A DNA stretch of 64,000 nucleotides from JAFGJQ01 sp964586145 (GTDB lineage: Bacteria > Planctomycetota > Phycisphaerae > UBA1845). The notes under the pieces were generated by a model. The model made no database searches. It had not been told where the DNA came from and saw only the letters and a program-made list of their open reading frames with translations. Position numbers and translations under genes: made by a program. Shown here one piece after another: positions 1 through 10,000 of this stretch (within the stretch, counting starts at the first letter, position 1; each line of letters starts with the position of its first letter). Location: contig CAZPHH010000008.1 in the NCBI GenBank assembly GCA_964586145.1, forward strand, positions 1 to 64,000, given 5' to 3'.

Positions 1-32
1 CTGGAAACAAGAAACTCGATACTAGAAGGGAT

Positions 33-208
33 GGTCCGCGAGGCGGACCCTACAGACTGAGCGAGGGCGGCGATGGAAGCCCCGTGAACGGGGCTGGGGC
101 GCAGGGCGTGGATTCATCCGGTCCCTACAGGACCGGGGGGTTGGGGTGGGGGGGCGGAACGGACCCGCCGTTGAAACGGCGGGCTGGTCTCGGGCGGGCC
201 TACGGCCC
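33..208. repeat. cluster of five short perfect hairpins
   Basis: Five small inverted repeats follow one another in gene-free DNA. They are GGTCCGC/GCGGACC (33-49), AGCCCCGT/ACGGGGCT with a GA loop (78-95), CCGGTCC/GGACCGG with a CTACA loop (118-136), CCCGCCGTT/AACGGCGGG with a GA loop (164-183) and GGGCC/GGCCC with a TAC loop (196-208). All arms are perfect. The architecture resembles dispersed REP-like intergenic elements, but the family is not identified. No credible gene covers this stretch. Confidence 0.6.
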
Positions 209-244
209 TTGGGGGCGGAGCGGGTCCCATCTGTTCGTAGTCCC

Positions 245-356
245 CCCCCGCTTGCCATTCGCAATCCGCAATTCCTTTCGCCCTTTGCCATTGGACATTT
301 GCCATTGGACATTCGTTCGCCATTCGCAATTCGTCATTCGCAATTCGCAATTCGTT
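245..356. repeat. heptamer-periodic ATTCGNN / ATTGGAC tract
   Basis: This AT-richer island is built from 7-nt words. From 322 to 356 it reads ATTCGCA, ATTCGTC, ATTCGCA, ATTCGCA, ATTCGTT back to back. Diverged words (CATTGGACATT twice, GCCATT) precede it. It lies 86 bp beyond the 3' end of the MFS gene and has no coding potential I trust. Short-word tracts of this style are common between genes in planctomycete-like metagenome assemblies. Function is unknown. Confidence 0.6.
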
Positions 357-441
357 CGGCGAGTTCCCGGCGTGTTCTTGTGACGAGGCACTGCTCGAGA
401 AGCACCGCCACACACGCCTGTTGAGCGGCCGTTCCATCCGG

Positions 442-1677
442 TCATTCTCGTGGCGCGGATGCCAATGCCGAACGCCCCAGGTCCCGGCCGCGGAGCGCGA
501 ACCAGAGCGTGCCGGCCAAGCCGCAGGCGAAGGCGGCACCGAAGTTCACGGCCGGACCCAGTTGCCAGAGGAACGCGCCGCCGAACGCGGCCAGGGACAC
601 GACGGTATCCCTGGCCAGATAGTACGTGCCGAACGTGGCCGCCTGGCGACCCTCCGGGGCCAGGTCCAGGATCAGCGCCTTGCGCGTCGGCTCGCCGAAC
701 TCCTTGAGGCCCCGCAACACAAACGCCACCGCCAGCCACCCGAACGACTGGCAGAAGTACAACACCACCGGAAACAGCGTGAAGAAGCCGAACGTCACCA
801 CCACCCACGGCTTCTTCGTCGTACGATCCGCAAGCCACGCCACGGGAATGTAAATCAGCACGGCCGTGGCCATCTCGATGGCCGTGAGCACGCCGAACTG
901 CGTTCCGCTCACCGGGTGCGCCACCGTCTTCATGCACCAGATCACCACAAAGGCGTACGGAATCTGCTCGCAGAACCGGACCAGAATGTCCGCCACCAGC
1001 AGTTGACGCAGGGCGGCCGGCATCTGCCGGAGCATCCGGAGCGGATGGGCGGCCGGCTCTCGGGCGCCTGGGGTGGCCGCCGCGCGGTCCTTCGGAATCA
1101 ACACCTGCTGAAGCACGAGAGCCAGCCCGGCCATGGCCAGCGCCGCGACAAACGCCAGCCGCACGCCGGTGCGAGCGCCCCAGGCGTCGATGCACAGCCC
1201 GCCCACGATCGGTCCGGCCGCCATCGGGAACCGCCGGACGAGCGAATGCATCGTGACGCCCATTGTCCGCTTGGTTTTGGGCAGCACCTGCGCCACCAGG
1301 GACATGGTTGCGGGCAGCGAAATGGCCGTCCACGAAAGGAACAGCACCGACCCGGCAATCACGGCCTGCCACACCGGAACGAGGATGACTACGACAAACC
1401 CGGCCATGGCCATCAGGTTGAAGACGAGCAGCGCCCGCTTGACGCCCAGCCGGTCCGACAGGTAGCCACCGGGAAACGAGTACAACGCCGACAGCAGGTT
1501 ATCCAGGCCGTTCAGCAGCCCGACGGAGATGGCCGAACCCCCCAGGGCAATCAGGTAGACTGGCAGGAACCGCTCGGCCAGTCGCTCGCCCATGCCGACA
1601 AGGACGACCATCCCCAGCAGGCCGACCATACCGGGCTGGAGGCCCAGGAAATCGCGAATTCGGCGTGTGTGGGCCAT
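442..1677 (-). CDS. MFS transporter
   Basis: A 411-residue integral membrane protein with about 12 hydrophobic segments, the usual length of a major facilitator superfamily carrier. The loop between helices 2 and 3 carries the MFS signature GGYLSDRLGVKR (around residue 70). A hydrophilic central loop near residue 200 separates two six-helix halves. Substrate cannot be read from the sequence. It is divergent from the thiC riboswitch and promoter, so it is not under TPP control even though it is a close neighbour; a link to thiamine precursors is only a guess. The ATG has no Shine-Dalgarno sequence, and a TACTAT box sits 8 nt upstream of it, which suggests a leaderless mRNA. Confidence 0.85.
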   Translation of the reverse strand: MAHTRRIRDFLGLQPGMVGLLGMVVLVGMGERLAERFLPVYLIALGGSAISVGLLNGLDNLLSALYSFPGGYLSDRLGVKRALLVFNLMAMAGFVVVILVPVWQAVIAGSVLFLSWTAISLPATMSLVAQVLPKTKRTMGVTMHSLVRRFPMAAGPIVGGLCIDAWGARTGVRLAFVAALAMAGLALVLQQVLIPKDRAAATPGAREPAAHPLRMLRQMPAALRQLLVADILVRFCEQIPYAFVVIWCMKTVAHPVSGTQFGVLTAIEMATAVLIYIPVAWLADRTTKKPWVVVTFGFFTLFPVVLYFCQSFGWLAVAFVLRGLKEFGEPTRKALILDLAPEGRQAATFGTYYLARDTVVSLAAFGGAFLWQLGPAVNFGAAFACGLAGTLWFALRGRDLGRSALASAPRE

Positions 1678-1702
1678 GGCGGACGATAGTACCGCCTCCG
1701 CG

Positions 1703-1731
1703 TTGACAGGCCATCCCCGCGGCAGTACAAG
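1703..1731 (+). promoter_or_regulatory. sigma70-type promoter for the TPP riboswitch-thiC transcript
   Basis: A perfect -35 TTGACA (1703-1708) is followed by a 17-nt spacer and a -10 TACAAG (1726-1731, 4 of 6 consensus). The predicted start near 1736-1738 coincides with the first base of riboswitch helix P1. That agreement supports both calls. Confidence 0.7.
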
Positions 1732-1735
1732 CGCG

Positions 1736-1875
1736 GGGTCGCCGGGTGTGCCCGTCCACAGGCGGGCTGAGATCAGAGCCTTTGAACCTGATCAGGGCCG
1801 GGCGGCCCCGGTTGTGTCCGGCCGTTTGCCGGGTCGGCCGGTCCGCTTGCAGCGACCTGCGTAGGGAGGCGACCC
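1736..1875 (+). ncRNA. TPP riboswitch (THI element) with enlarged distal arm
   Basis: The conserved THI-box blocks are in order: a GGGTGTGCCC-like block, GGGCTGAGAT, TTTGAACCTGATC and GCGTAGGGA. Helix P1 closes perfectly with GGGTCGCC (1736-1743) against GGCGACCC (1868-1875). Thiamine pyrophosphate binding would repress thiC, the gene directly downstream. The distal arm is unusual. The family normally has about six loop bases between the CAGG and CCTG arms after GAACCTGAT; here there are 59 bases with their own GC-rich hairpins, for example CGGCC/GGCCG. About 86 nt separate P1 from the thiC ATG, enough for an expression platform. The call is strong; ligand control with this insertion is inferred. 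Confidence 0.88.
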
Positions 1876-1961
1876 GAGCGTCGCAATGTGCGGCGCGCCC
1901 GTCGAGCCTACCCCTCGCAGTCGGCCCAAACCCCCGATCGTCCACCGGTGGAGAGTCCGCC

Positions 1962-3281
<1,320 letters not shown>

Positions 3282-3352
3282 AACTGAAGTCCGGTCGACC
3301 GTGCGACTGCCCACGGCGAGGCCGTGTTCCGTGCGCCGGCGTGAAAGAAGAA

Positions 3353-3386
3353 TCCGCGGAACGCCGGCGAACCGGCGCCCCGCGGA
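3353..3386 (-). terminator. hairpin terminator of the lipoprotein operon
   Basis: TCCGCGG/CCGCGGA encloses a second stem CGCCGG/CCGGCG with a CGAA loop and a 2x2 internal mismatch. On the minus strand the hairpin runs into TTCTTCTTTC, so it suits the lipoprotein transcript reading down from 6136. It also lies between the convergent thiC and lipoprotein genes and may stop both. Confidence 0.55.
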
Positions 3387-3444
3387 TGCGAACGTACCGG
3401 GAGGACCGACGCCGCGCCGGCCCTTGCCCTGGCGAAGCCTGACT

Positions 3445-3606
3445 TTACTCCACAAGCATGATGGTCTCGTTCTGCGGCTCCTGCATCGGTGATTCATGCA
3501 CCGTTTCGCTCTTCTTGACGGTGCGGATGTCATCGCCGCAGCCGGACACGTTCGTCACGACCATCATGCAGGCCGCCATCATCATCGCTGCCATCCAGCG
3601 TTTCAT
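3445..3606 (-). CDS. small lipoprotein, 53 aa
   Basis: A short exported lipoprotein. The Met-rich signal peptide ends in a lipobox (NVSGC, Cys 23) and a 30-residue polar, acidic tail ends NETIMLVE. The start is fixed by AGAGGAGC 7-8 nt upstream; reading further upstream gives no export signal. It is the last gene of a three-gene minus-strand set, 35 bp after the LPP20-like gene, and a hairpin terminator follows it. I recognise no family. By context it may assist the two larger envelope proteins upstream, which is inference only. Confidence 0.75.
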   Translation of the reverse strand: MKRWMAAMMMAACMMVVTNVSGCGDDIRTVKKSETVHESPMQEPQNETIMLVE

Positions 3607-3641
3607 ATTCCAATGCTCCTCTCTTTTGGGGCGCCGCCCGA

Positions 3642-4961
3642 CTACTGCCGCCTCACAAGCAGCATCTGGCCATGCACCACCCGCCACACTTCCATGCCCG
3701 GAATGCTTACGGTCACCCGGCACACGCCGTCGCCAAATTCGGTCCTGTCCACCATGGAGCCGGCCAGCACGGTGTTGACCTGGGCGCTGATCTCGTCGTA
3801 CTCGGTTACGAAGTCCCTGACCAGCGTGTCCGACGTGATCCGCATCCCATGCACCTGCTCGACCAGGCGGCGCTTCGCGTCCAGTTCCGCCGCCCGCGCC
3901 GCCTTCAGCTTACCGAGGGGGCTGTCAAAGTCCGGGTCCGTTCCTTCGCCCACCGCGGTGATCTTGGTCGTGGTCCAGTCCGGATACGAAACGGCCTGCT
4001 CCTTCTCGACCACCCGGATGAACTGCGGCGGCGCCACGCCCATGCCGGTGGCCTCGAAGGTGTCACCCTTGATGTGCTGCTTGACGTTCACGATGTCCGT
4101 GCCGGTCACGCGGTCGCCCTGGTAGTGCCGCGTGTGAATCTCCTTGATGGTGGTGATCACCTGCTCCACCGGAATCGAGTAGGTCACCTCCACGATCGGC
4201 TCATTGCTGTGGTAGTACTCGGGCCGGGATTGCTTTGCCCCCTTCAGATAGCCGGCGGCCTGCGTGCTGATTACGTCCCATTCCGTCACGAAGTCCCGCA
4301 CCTGGGTGTCCGACGTGATCCGCAGGCCCTTGATGCGCTCCAGCAGCTTCCGCATGGCGTCCAGCTCGGCCGCCCGCTTGGCCATCAGGCGACCCTGCGG
4401 TCCGATTTCCTTCCACAACGGCGGCAGCGGCGGGGTGGGCAGGGTGGCCATGTCCACCGCCTCGAGACCCTGCGCGAGTTCGAGGGACAGCGGCGGAACG
4501 TCCGGCCGCGGCGCCCCCATGCCCGTCACCTTGATCACGTCCTTCTTGATCTCCTGCCGGATCTGCTCGAAGTCCGTGCCCTTGATGCGGTCGCCCTGGT
4601 AGTGACGCGTATGAAGCTCCTTCAGGTGCGTGATCAGGGTCGCCACCGTGATCTCCGCGTCGATCTCGCACGACAGGTCGTCGTACCAGCGCGGCATTCC
4701 AAACCGGGTGCCGCGAATGAACGTGTCCAGTTCCGCCCGAATCACGTCGCTTTCCGTCACGAAGTCACGCACCAGCGTGTCCGACGTGATCCGCAGGCCC
4801 TGGATGGTCTCGGCCAGCTTGCGATAGGCGTCGGCCTCCGCCGCCCGCTTGGCCAGCAACTTGTTCTGCGCGTCCGAAACCGCCTGCGCCTGCGCCGTCA
4901 GCGGCCAGGCCAGGCCGACGGCGATGCCCAGCAGCAACGCACTCCTCAACATGCGTACCAT
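3642..4961 (-). CDS. exported protein with three LPP20-like modules
   Basis: 439 residues with a cleavable signal peptide (hydrophobic to about residue 22, then AQAQA). The mature part holds three copies of a module starting near residues 33, 195 and 355. Each begins (A)KRAAE.DA.RKL.E.I.GLRITSDT and continues VRDFVTE.DVI, as in LPP20-family envelope proteins. The first two modules also share ELHTRHYQGDR-type blocks. LPP20 proteins are periplasmic or outer-membrane-associated and often sit beside CsgG/FlgO-like lipoproteins, as here. There is no lipobox Cys. AGGAGG 8 nt before the ATG sets the start. Triplication in one chain is unusual. Cellular role unknown. Confidence 0.75.
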   Translation of the reverse strand: MVRMLRSALLLGIAVGLAWPLTAQAQAVSDAQNKLLAKRAAEADAYRKLAETIQGLRITSDTLVRDFVTESDVIRAELDTFIRGTRFGMPRWYDDLSCEIDAEITVATLITHLKELHTRHYQGDRIKGTDFEQIRQEIKKDVIKVTGMGAPRPDVPPLSLELAQGLEAVDMATLPTPPLPPLWKEIGPQGRLMAKRAAELDAMRKLLERIKGLRITSDTQVRDFVTEWDVISTQAAGYLKGAKQSRPEYYHSNEPIVEVTYSIPVEQVITTIKEIHTRHYQGDRVTGTDIVNVKQHIKGDTFEATGMGVAPPQFIRVVEKEQAVSYPDWTTTKITAVGEGTDPDFDSPLGKLKAARAAELDAKRRLVEQVHGMRITSDTLVRDFVTEYDEISAQVNTVLAGSMVDRTEFGDGVCRVTVSIPGMEVWRVVHGQMLLVRRQ

Positions 4962-5086
4962 GCGAAACTCCTCCTGTGTATCTGGTTTGTGTTTACCCGC
5001 ATCGAGGGCGACGGCAAGTTCCGGGCGAGACCCGCCTCGCCCGTATCTTTGGCCGTCACCCATAAGACACCACAGCCCCGCCGCGG

Positions 5087-6136
5087 TTAGCTTGCCCTCC
5101 GAATACGCGGCAGGTTGGCGTCCAGCCGCTTCTTCGCCGCAATGTACTGGGGCTCATCCGCCAACACGACCGCCTTCTTGTAGTACCCCAAGGCCTCCTC
5201 GTACTGCCCCATCGCTTCACACGCCACGCCGGCCGCAAAGAGTGCCTTGTGGTCGTCCGCGTCCTCGGCAATCGCCGCCTTCAGGCTCGACAGCGCCTCG
5301 GCGTACTCGTCCGCCCGCATCAGGGCGACGCCCCGGGCACACGCCTCGTTCTTGCTGGACTCCACCTCGACCTCGATCGTCACCTGGCACGGCATGAGCA
5401 TCGCGATAAACTCCCGGGCCACCCGTTCGATCAGCGTGCCCGCGATCCGATCCGTCGGGGTCAGGCCCGCTTCGCCCTCGCCGCTGCCGAAAAAGAAACT
5501 CGGGTCCGTCTCCTCCGTCGAGGTCAGCTTGTCGCCGTGCAGCGCCCACGTTTCACCCGTTTTGATATCCACCAACTGGAAGGTGGCCTGGGCCTCCACG
5601 TTCTTCTTCACCTTATCCACCTCACGGGTGTCCATGGCACCACCGCCGCCACCGCCATAGCGCCAGCCGTGCGCGAAGCCGCCCATGCTGGACATGGACG
5701 TCTTCTTGCCGTGAGCCACTTCCTCCTTGATGTTCACCTTGCTCGTGATGACGGCCTGAATGCCCATGAGCTGCGGAGGGGCGCCACTGGCGACGGCCTG
5801 CGTCAGACCGGCCGCGCTCAGGTCCGCCTCCTGCATCACCTTCCGCGTCTCCTCGCGAGCCGCCACACGCAACCGTACCCCATACTGGTCCTTCGACTGC
5901 TCAATCAGCGCCTGCAGCAGATCGGCCGTCATGTCTGACCACTTTGCATCAGTCGCGGGCCCCAGCTCGGCCGGCGCAATGTCCACCGACTCCAACCCGG
6001 CCGGCAGTCCCTTCGACGCGTTCAGCGTGTACTGAATGGTCACCACGGCCCGTTCCTTGCTGCCGCAGCCGACCATTGTCGCCATGAGCACGGCCAGCAT
6101 CGCCATACTCGTCCATGTTCCAAACGTGTTGCGCAT
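5087..6136 (-). CDS. CsgG-like lipoprotein with C-terminal TPR
   Basis: 349 residues. The signal peptide ends in a lipobox (TMVGC, Cys 24). Residues 25-250 look like the CsgG/LpoB-like envelope fold, with QALIEQSKDQYGVRLRVAAREETRKVMQE and later VEAQATFQLVDIKTGE followed by a Gly-rich loop. The C-terminal 80 residues (ARGVALMRADEYAEALSSLK and the next repeat) are two tetratricopeptide repeats. Of two candidate ATGs, the inner one is chosen because AGGAGG sits 9 nt before it and directly abuts the outer one. First gene of the operon with the LPP20-like protein and the small lipoprotein. Probable role: envelope assembly or secretion accessory. Family placement is moderate. Confidence 0.7.
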   Translation of the reverse strand: MRNTFGTWTSMAMLAVLMATMVGCGSKERAVVTIQYTLNASKGLPAGLESVDIAPAELGPATDAKWSDMTADLLQALIEQSKDQYGVRLRVAAREETRKVMQEADLSAAGLTQAVASGAPPQLMGIQAVITSKVNIKEEVAHGKKTSMSSMGGFAHGWRYGGGGGGAMDTREVDKVKKNVEAQATFQLVDIKTGETWALHGDKLTSTEETDPSFFFGSGEGEAGLTPTDRIAGTLIERVAREFIAMLMPCQVTIEVEVESSKNEACARGVALMRADEYAEALSSLKAAIAEDADDHKALFAAGVACEAMGQYEEALGYYKKAVVLADEPQYIAAKKRLDANLPRIRRAS

Positions 6137-6325
6137 GTAACTCATCCTCCTAAAGCGTGACTGAAACGTTCACCTTGGGGTCGGGTACCATGCTGACCGT
6201 GACTGCACTCGATGCTCAGAAAGGCTCGGCCCACGCCATCGCCGATGCAATGCCCCGTACCCCCGTACCGAGTCGGCGTAGTGAACCACCGGACACGCCC
6301 ATCGTCAAGCCCCAGTGGCGATTGT

Positions 6326-6354
6326 TTGACACTCCGCCGGGGGCGTCTTAGCAT
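6326..6354 (+). promoter_or_regulatory. sigma70-type promoter for ispG
   Basis: TTGACA (6326-6331), a 17-nt spacer and TAGCAT (6349-6354, 4 of 6). The start would fall near 6361, about 40 nt before the ispG ATG. The rest of the 264-bp gap to the divergent lipoprotein operon shows no gene. Confidence 0.6.
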
Positions 6355-6400
6355 TCGGCAACTGCCCTTTTTTGCACCGCCGGCGCTAACTGAGGGGGCC

Positions 6401-7594
6401 ATGATCACCCGACGTATCACCCGGACCGTTCGCGTGGGGAACGTCTGGATCGGCGGCGGCCATCCCGTCGCCATTCAGTCCATGACCAGCACCCATACCC
6501 ACGATATCCCGGCCACTGCCCGACAAATTCGCGCCCTGGCGGCGGCCGGGGCAGACCTGGTCCGGGTGGCCGTCCCCCAGAAGGAAGACACCGCCGCGTT
6601 GAAGAGCCTTCTGGCCGACTCGCCGGTGCCCATCGTCGCGGACGTGCATTTCCACTATCGCCGGGCGCTGGAGGCGATCGAGGCGGGCGTCCACAAGATC
6701 CGGCTGAACCCGGGGAACATCCAGGACCGCGGGCAGGTGGACGAGGTGATCGCGGCCTGCAAGGAACGGGGCGTACCCATCCGGGTCGGTGTGAACGAAG
6801 GCAGCGTGGTCGAGCGGGCGGACAAGCAGCGGCGATCGGCGCAGAAGGCGGCCCTGGCCGAGGACCCGCACGGCCGGCTGATCCAGTTGATGATCGACAC
6901 GCTGGAATCGTACCTCGACATCTTCCGCGAGAACGACTTTCACGACGTGGTGCTGGCGGCCAAGAGCATCGACCCCACCATCGTGATCGACGCGTACCGG
7001 GCAGCCGCCGAGCGGTTCGACTACCCGCTGCATCTGGGCGTGACGCACGCCGGCCCGCCGGAGACCGGACGCATCCGCTCCATCGCAGCCTTAGGCACAC
7101 TTCTGGCCGAGGGAATCGGCGACACGGTGCGCATTTCCTACGCCGCCGACCCCGTGTACGAGGTGGAGGACGCGAAGGAGTTGCTCTGCTGCCTGGGCCT
7201 GCGCCGCCGCACCGAACCGGAGCTGATCGCCTGCCCGACCTGCGGCCGGATCGAGGTGGATCTGCTGAAGCTGGTGCAGGACGTACGTCGCAAGCTGGCG
7301 GATATCCGCACTCCATTGAAGGTGGCCGTCATGGGCTGCGTGGTGAACGGCCCGGGCGAGGCCGAAGGGGCCGACGTGGCCGTTTTCGCGGGCAAGGGCA
7401 GGGGTGTGATCTGCGTCCAGGGCGAACCGGTCCGCACCGTCTGTGAGGCCGAAATGCTCGATGCTCTGTATGAGGAGTGTGTACGCCTGGCCGCTCGCGT
7501 GGAGGCGGGCGAGGTCCGGCTTGCGCACGCGGCCGTCCGCATCGCTCCGTCGGACCCGGGCGGCACGATTCCTCCTCCCGGCGTCCGGCAGTAG
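6401..7594 (+). CDS. ispG: 4-hydroxy-3-methylbut-2-enyl diphosphate synthase IspG
   Basis: Penultimate enzyme of the MEP isoprenoid pathway; it reduces MEcPP to HMBPP with an [4Fe-4S] cluster. The 397-residue product is the two-domain bacterial form: an N-terminal TIM barrel (VRVAVPQKEDTAAL, KIRLNPGNI) and a C-terminal iron-sulfur domain. Predicted cluster ligands are C278 and C281 (CPTCGR), C313 and E320 (MGCVVNGPGEA). The start follows GAGGGGG at a proper distance. It is monocistronic, with its own promoter. The stop codon overlaps a short hairpin separating it from the convergent sucrose synthase gene 18 bp away. Confidence 0.97.
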   Translation: MITRRITRTVRVGNVWIGGGHPVAIQSMTSTHTHDIPATARQIRALAAAGADLVRVAVPQKEDTAALKSLLADSPVPIVADVHFHYRRALEAIEAGVHKIRLNPGNIQDRGQVDEVIAACKERGVPIRVGVNEGSVVERADKQRRSAQKAALAEDPHGRLIQLMIDTLESYLDIFRENDFHDVVLAAKSIDPTIVIDAYRAAAERFDYPLHLGVTHAGPPETGRIRSIAALGTLLAEGIGDTVRISYAADPVYEVEDAKELLCCLGLRRRTEPELIACPTCGRIEVDLLKLVQDVRRKLADIRTPLKVAVMGCVVNGPGEAEGADVAVFAGKGRGVICVQGEPVRTVCEAEMLDALYEECVRLAARVEAGEVRLAHAAVRIAPSDPGGTIPPPGVRQ

Positions 7595-7609
7595 GCGGAT
7601 CGCCCGCCT
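7593..7609. terminator. short hairpin between convergent ispG and sucrose synthase genes
   Basis: AGGCGG/CCGCCT with a 5-nt loop fills the 18-bp gap between the two convergent stop codons. There is no U-tract, so it is at best a weak bidirectional stop. Confidence 0.3.
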
Positions 7610-7612
7610 GCC

Positions 7613-10000
7613 TCAGTGCGGCACGCCGTCGGCCAAGCCACGGAACTGCAGGGCGTAGAGCATTTCCAAGTACCGGCGCGTCTCCTGTCGCTCCAGGTTT
7701 GTCACGTACTTCCAGAAGCCGTAGATGCGGGCCAGCGTCATCATCCGTTGCCCGTAGAGCTGCCAGGTGTAGCGGGTTTCGATCCGCTTCATGGCTCCGC
7801 TGGAGATTCGTTCCCATTCCTTGGGGTCGGCGGCGGCCCGATCCAGGAAGTCCGCGATCTTTTGGGCCGCCTGATCGCCGTGGTTCGGGTCAATGTGGGA
7901 CCCCGACACGTCGTCCTCGATGATCTCGAGCGGCCCGCCGTACCGGGTGGCGAAGGTGGGCAGCCCGGAGGTCATGGCCTCGATCACGCTCAGGCCGAAG
8001 GCCTCGAACAGCGCCGGCTGGACGAAGACGCCCCGGGTGTCCGCCACCCGCCGGTAGAGGGCGCCCACGAGCCGTCGGTTGGACTGAAAGCCCACCCAGC
8101 GAATCTGCCCTTCCAGCCGATGTTCGTCGATGAGCCTGTGCAGGGTCAGGATCTGGTCGCGCTCCTCGTTGTCGAGCGAGAGGTTCGGGTCGATGTGTCC
8201 GCCGACGATCAACAGATTGGCCCGTTCCCGCAGCCGCGGACACCGGCCGTACCAATCCACCAGGCCGTTGATGTTCTTGATCCGATCCAGCCGGGCCATG
8301 GTGAACACGATGGGTTTGCCCGAATCCTCGAAACGGCCCCGCGTAGGGGAGCCGTTGCCGTCGCCAAAGATCACCGCCTCCGCTTCGCTGCGCATCCGCT
8401 TGGTCCGCCGCTTCTTCTGCGTATAGGCGAAGTAGATGTCCGGGTCCGCGCCCGGCGAGACCACGTTGAACTTGGGATCATACACGTCGACGCCGTTCAC
8501 CACCCGATAGAGTCCCGGCATGGTGAAGGACGAGTAGCTCTCGTACTGGCCCACGCTGTCGGGCGTGCCGGCGATCTCCTGGTACGTGCTGGTGACGATG
8601 AAGTCCGCCGTGTTCATGGCGATCAGATCGGCCGTGAACTGGCACGAGAAGTGATAGCGGTCGTCGTTCTCCCGCCAGTACAGGTCGGAGTAGAGGTACT
8701 TCGTTTTCTCCAGGGCGTGCGCGATATTGCACTGGGTGACCTGCATCCGACGCGACATGAGCGAGGCCACCAGGTTGCCGTCGGAGTAGTTGCCGATGAG
8801 CAGCGCGGGCCGGCCGCCCAGTTCCGCCAGGACTTCCTTCTCGGCTTCGATGGCAAATTGCTCCAGGTAGGGCCAGATCTCGAAGCGGCTGATCCAGTGA
8901 GGCACGATTTCCCCGACGCGGTCCCGAAACGGCACGCGGAGGATCCGGGCGTGGGTGGTGCCGGTGATGTGCTCGAGCCGCTGGTTGCACGTGGTGTTGC
9001 CGGCCTCGGGAATCAGCCGGGTCACCACCAGGATGCGCGGCTCGACCTCGATGCCCTGCTCTTCCATCCGATGGTGCATCTCCTTCTCCAGGGCCCGGAC
9101 CTGGTCGAGGATGTACACCACCTGCCCACCCGTGTCCGGCTTGCCCAGCACGTTGGCCTGGCCGAAGTATCCGTGCGGCGAGAGGACCACGATGCTGAAG
9201 ATCATCGGGATTCGAGAAACGAACTCCTCGAACACCTGCGGCGACGGCGCCTCCAGAATGTCCGAGAGCAGCCGCAGCATGTTGCGCATGCGGGCGACCG
9301 TCTTGCCCCAGCCCGGCTCGAAACCCAGCCCGGCCATGCGCTCGCTGACGTCGTCCCAGCCGGCGTCCTGGGGCTGGGCCGCCAGGAACTCCTCCGCCTT
9401 GCGCACGGCCCGCCGCAACTCCGTCACGTCCCGCACCCGCCGGTTCAGCATGAGCTGCATGCCCCGCACGTGATGCACGCGCAGGAACTCCAGCAGCGTC
9501 TGGTCGCCCGAGTCCAGGTTCTGGAACATTTCGCTGGAGAGCCGGCGATTGAGAAACTGCATTCCCTGCCCCACGGAGCGTGACTCGCGCAGCCGGGGAA
9601 ACCCGCGGTTGAACGGCGTCAGATCAATCTCCAGCGGCCAGTCGTCCGACGCCCCGCCGCGGACCCGCCGCTCCTTGAACGCGAGAAACTCCGATACGGG
9701 AATCTCCTCCACGTCCGCAGACTCCGCGTGAAACCGCAGGTACTGCCAGCGGCCGATCGCCGGCCGAACCGCCAGCACCACCCAGGGCGGGTCCAGCACG
9801 GCCTCCTGCGCCGCGCCGATGGTGCGACCGAGCGGTGAATCGGCCAAATCTCCGTCGCCGTTGGCAGCGCAGTACGCCCGCAGCCCGTCCGTCAGGTCGG
9901 ATCGAAGCAGGAACGGGCGGCCCAGCGAGTTGAAATGCTGGAACAGCGAATACGCCTGCTCCCGGTGCGACGCAAGGAACTCGGCCAGATGGTCACTCAT
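7613..10000 (-). CDS. susA: sucrose synthase
   Basis: Reversible UDP/ADP-glucose + fructose = sucrose + NDP glycosyltransferase. The 795 residues match the full plant/cyanobacterial length of about 800. An N-terminal sucrose-synthase-specific region (about 1-270) precedes a GT-B fold. Markers are PDTGGQVVYILDQVRALE (near 287), NGVDVYDPKFN, the KxN site RLDRIKNINGLVDW, and the GT4 E-x7-E signature EAFGLSVIEA (near 665). Its first 8 bases overlap the end of the SPS/SPP gene, so the two are translationally coupled. In this cluster it may split sucrose to NDP-glucose for glycogen, or work in synthesis; direction cannot be read from sequence. Confidence 0.93.
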   Translation of the reverse strand: MSDHLAEFLASHREQAYSLFQHFNSLGRPFLLRSDLTDGLRAYCAANGDGDLADSPLGRTIGAAQEAVLDPPWVVLAVRPAIGRWQYLRFHAESADVEEIPVSEFLAFKERRVRGGASDDWPLEIDLTPFNRGFPRLRESRSVGQGMQFLNRRLSSEMFQNLDSGDQTLLEFLRVHHVRGMQLMLNRRVRDVTELRRAVRKAEEFLAAQPQDAGWDDVSERMAGLGFEPGWGKTVARMRNMLRLLSDILEAPSPQVFEEFVSRIPMIFSIVVLSPHGYFGQANVLGKPDTGGQVVYILDQVRALEKEMHHRMEEQGIEVEPRILVVTRLIPEAGNTTCNQRLEHITGTTHARILRVPFRDRVGEIVPHWISRFEIWPYLEQFAIEAEKEVLAELGGRPALLIGNYSDGNLVASLMSRRMQVTQCNIAHALEKTKYLYSDLYWRENDDRYHFSCQFTADLIAMNTADFIVTSTYQEIAGTPDSVGQYESYSSFTMPGLYRVVNGVDVYDPKFNVVSPGADPDIYFAYTQKKRRTKRMRSEAEAVIFGDGNGSPTRGRFEDSGKPIVFTMARLDRIKNINGLVDWYGRCPRLRERANLLIVGGHIDPNLSLDNEERDQILTLHRLIDEHRLEGQIRWVGFQSNRRLVGALYRRVADTRGVFVQPALFEAFGLSVIEAMTSGLPTFATRYGGPLEIIEDDVSGSHIDPNHGDQAAQKIADFLDRAAADPKEWERISSGAMKRIETRYTWQLYGQRMMTLARIYGFWKYVTNLERQETRRYLEMLYALQFRGLADGVPH

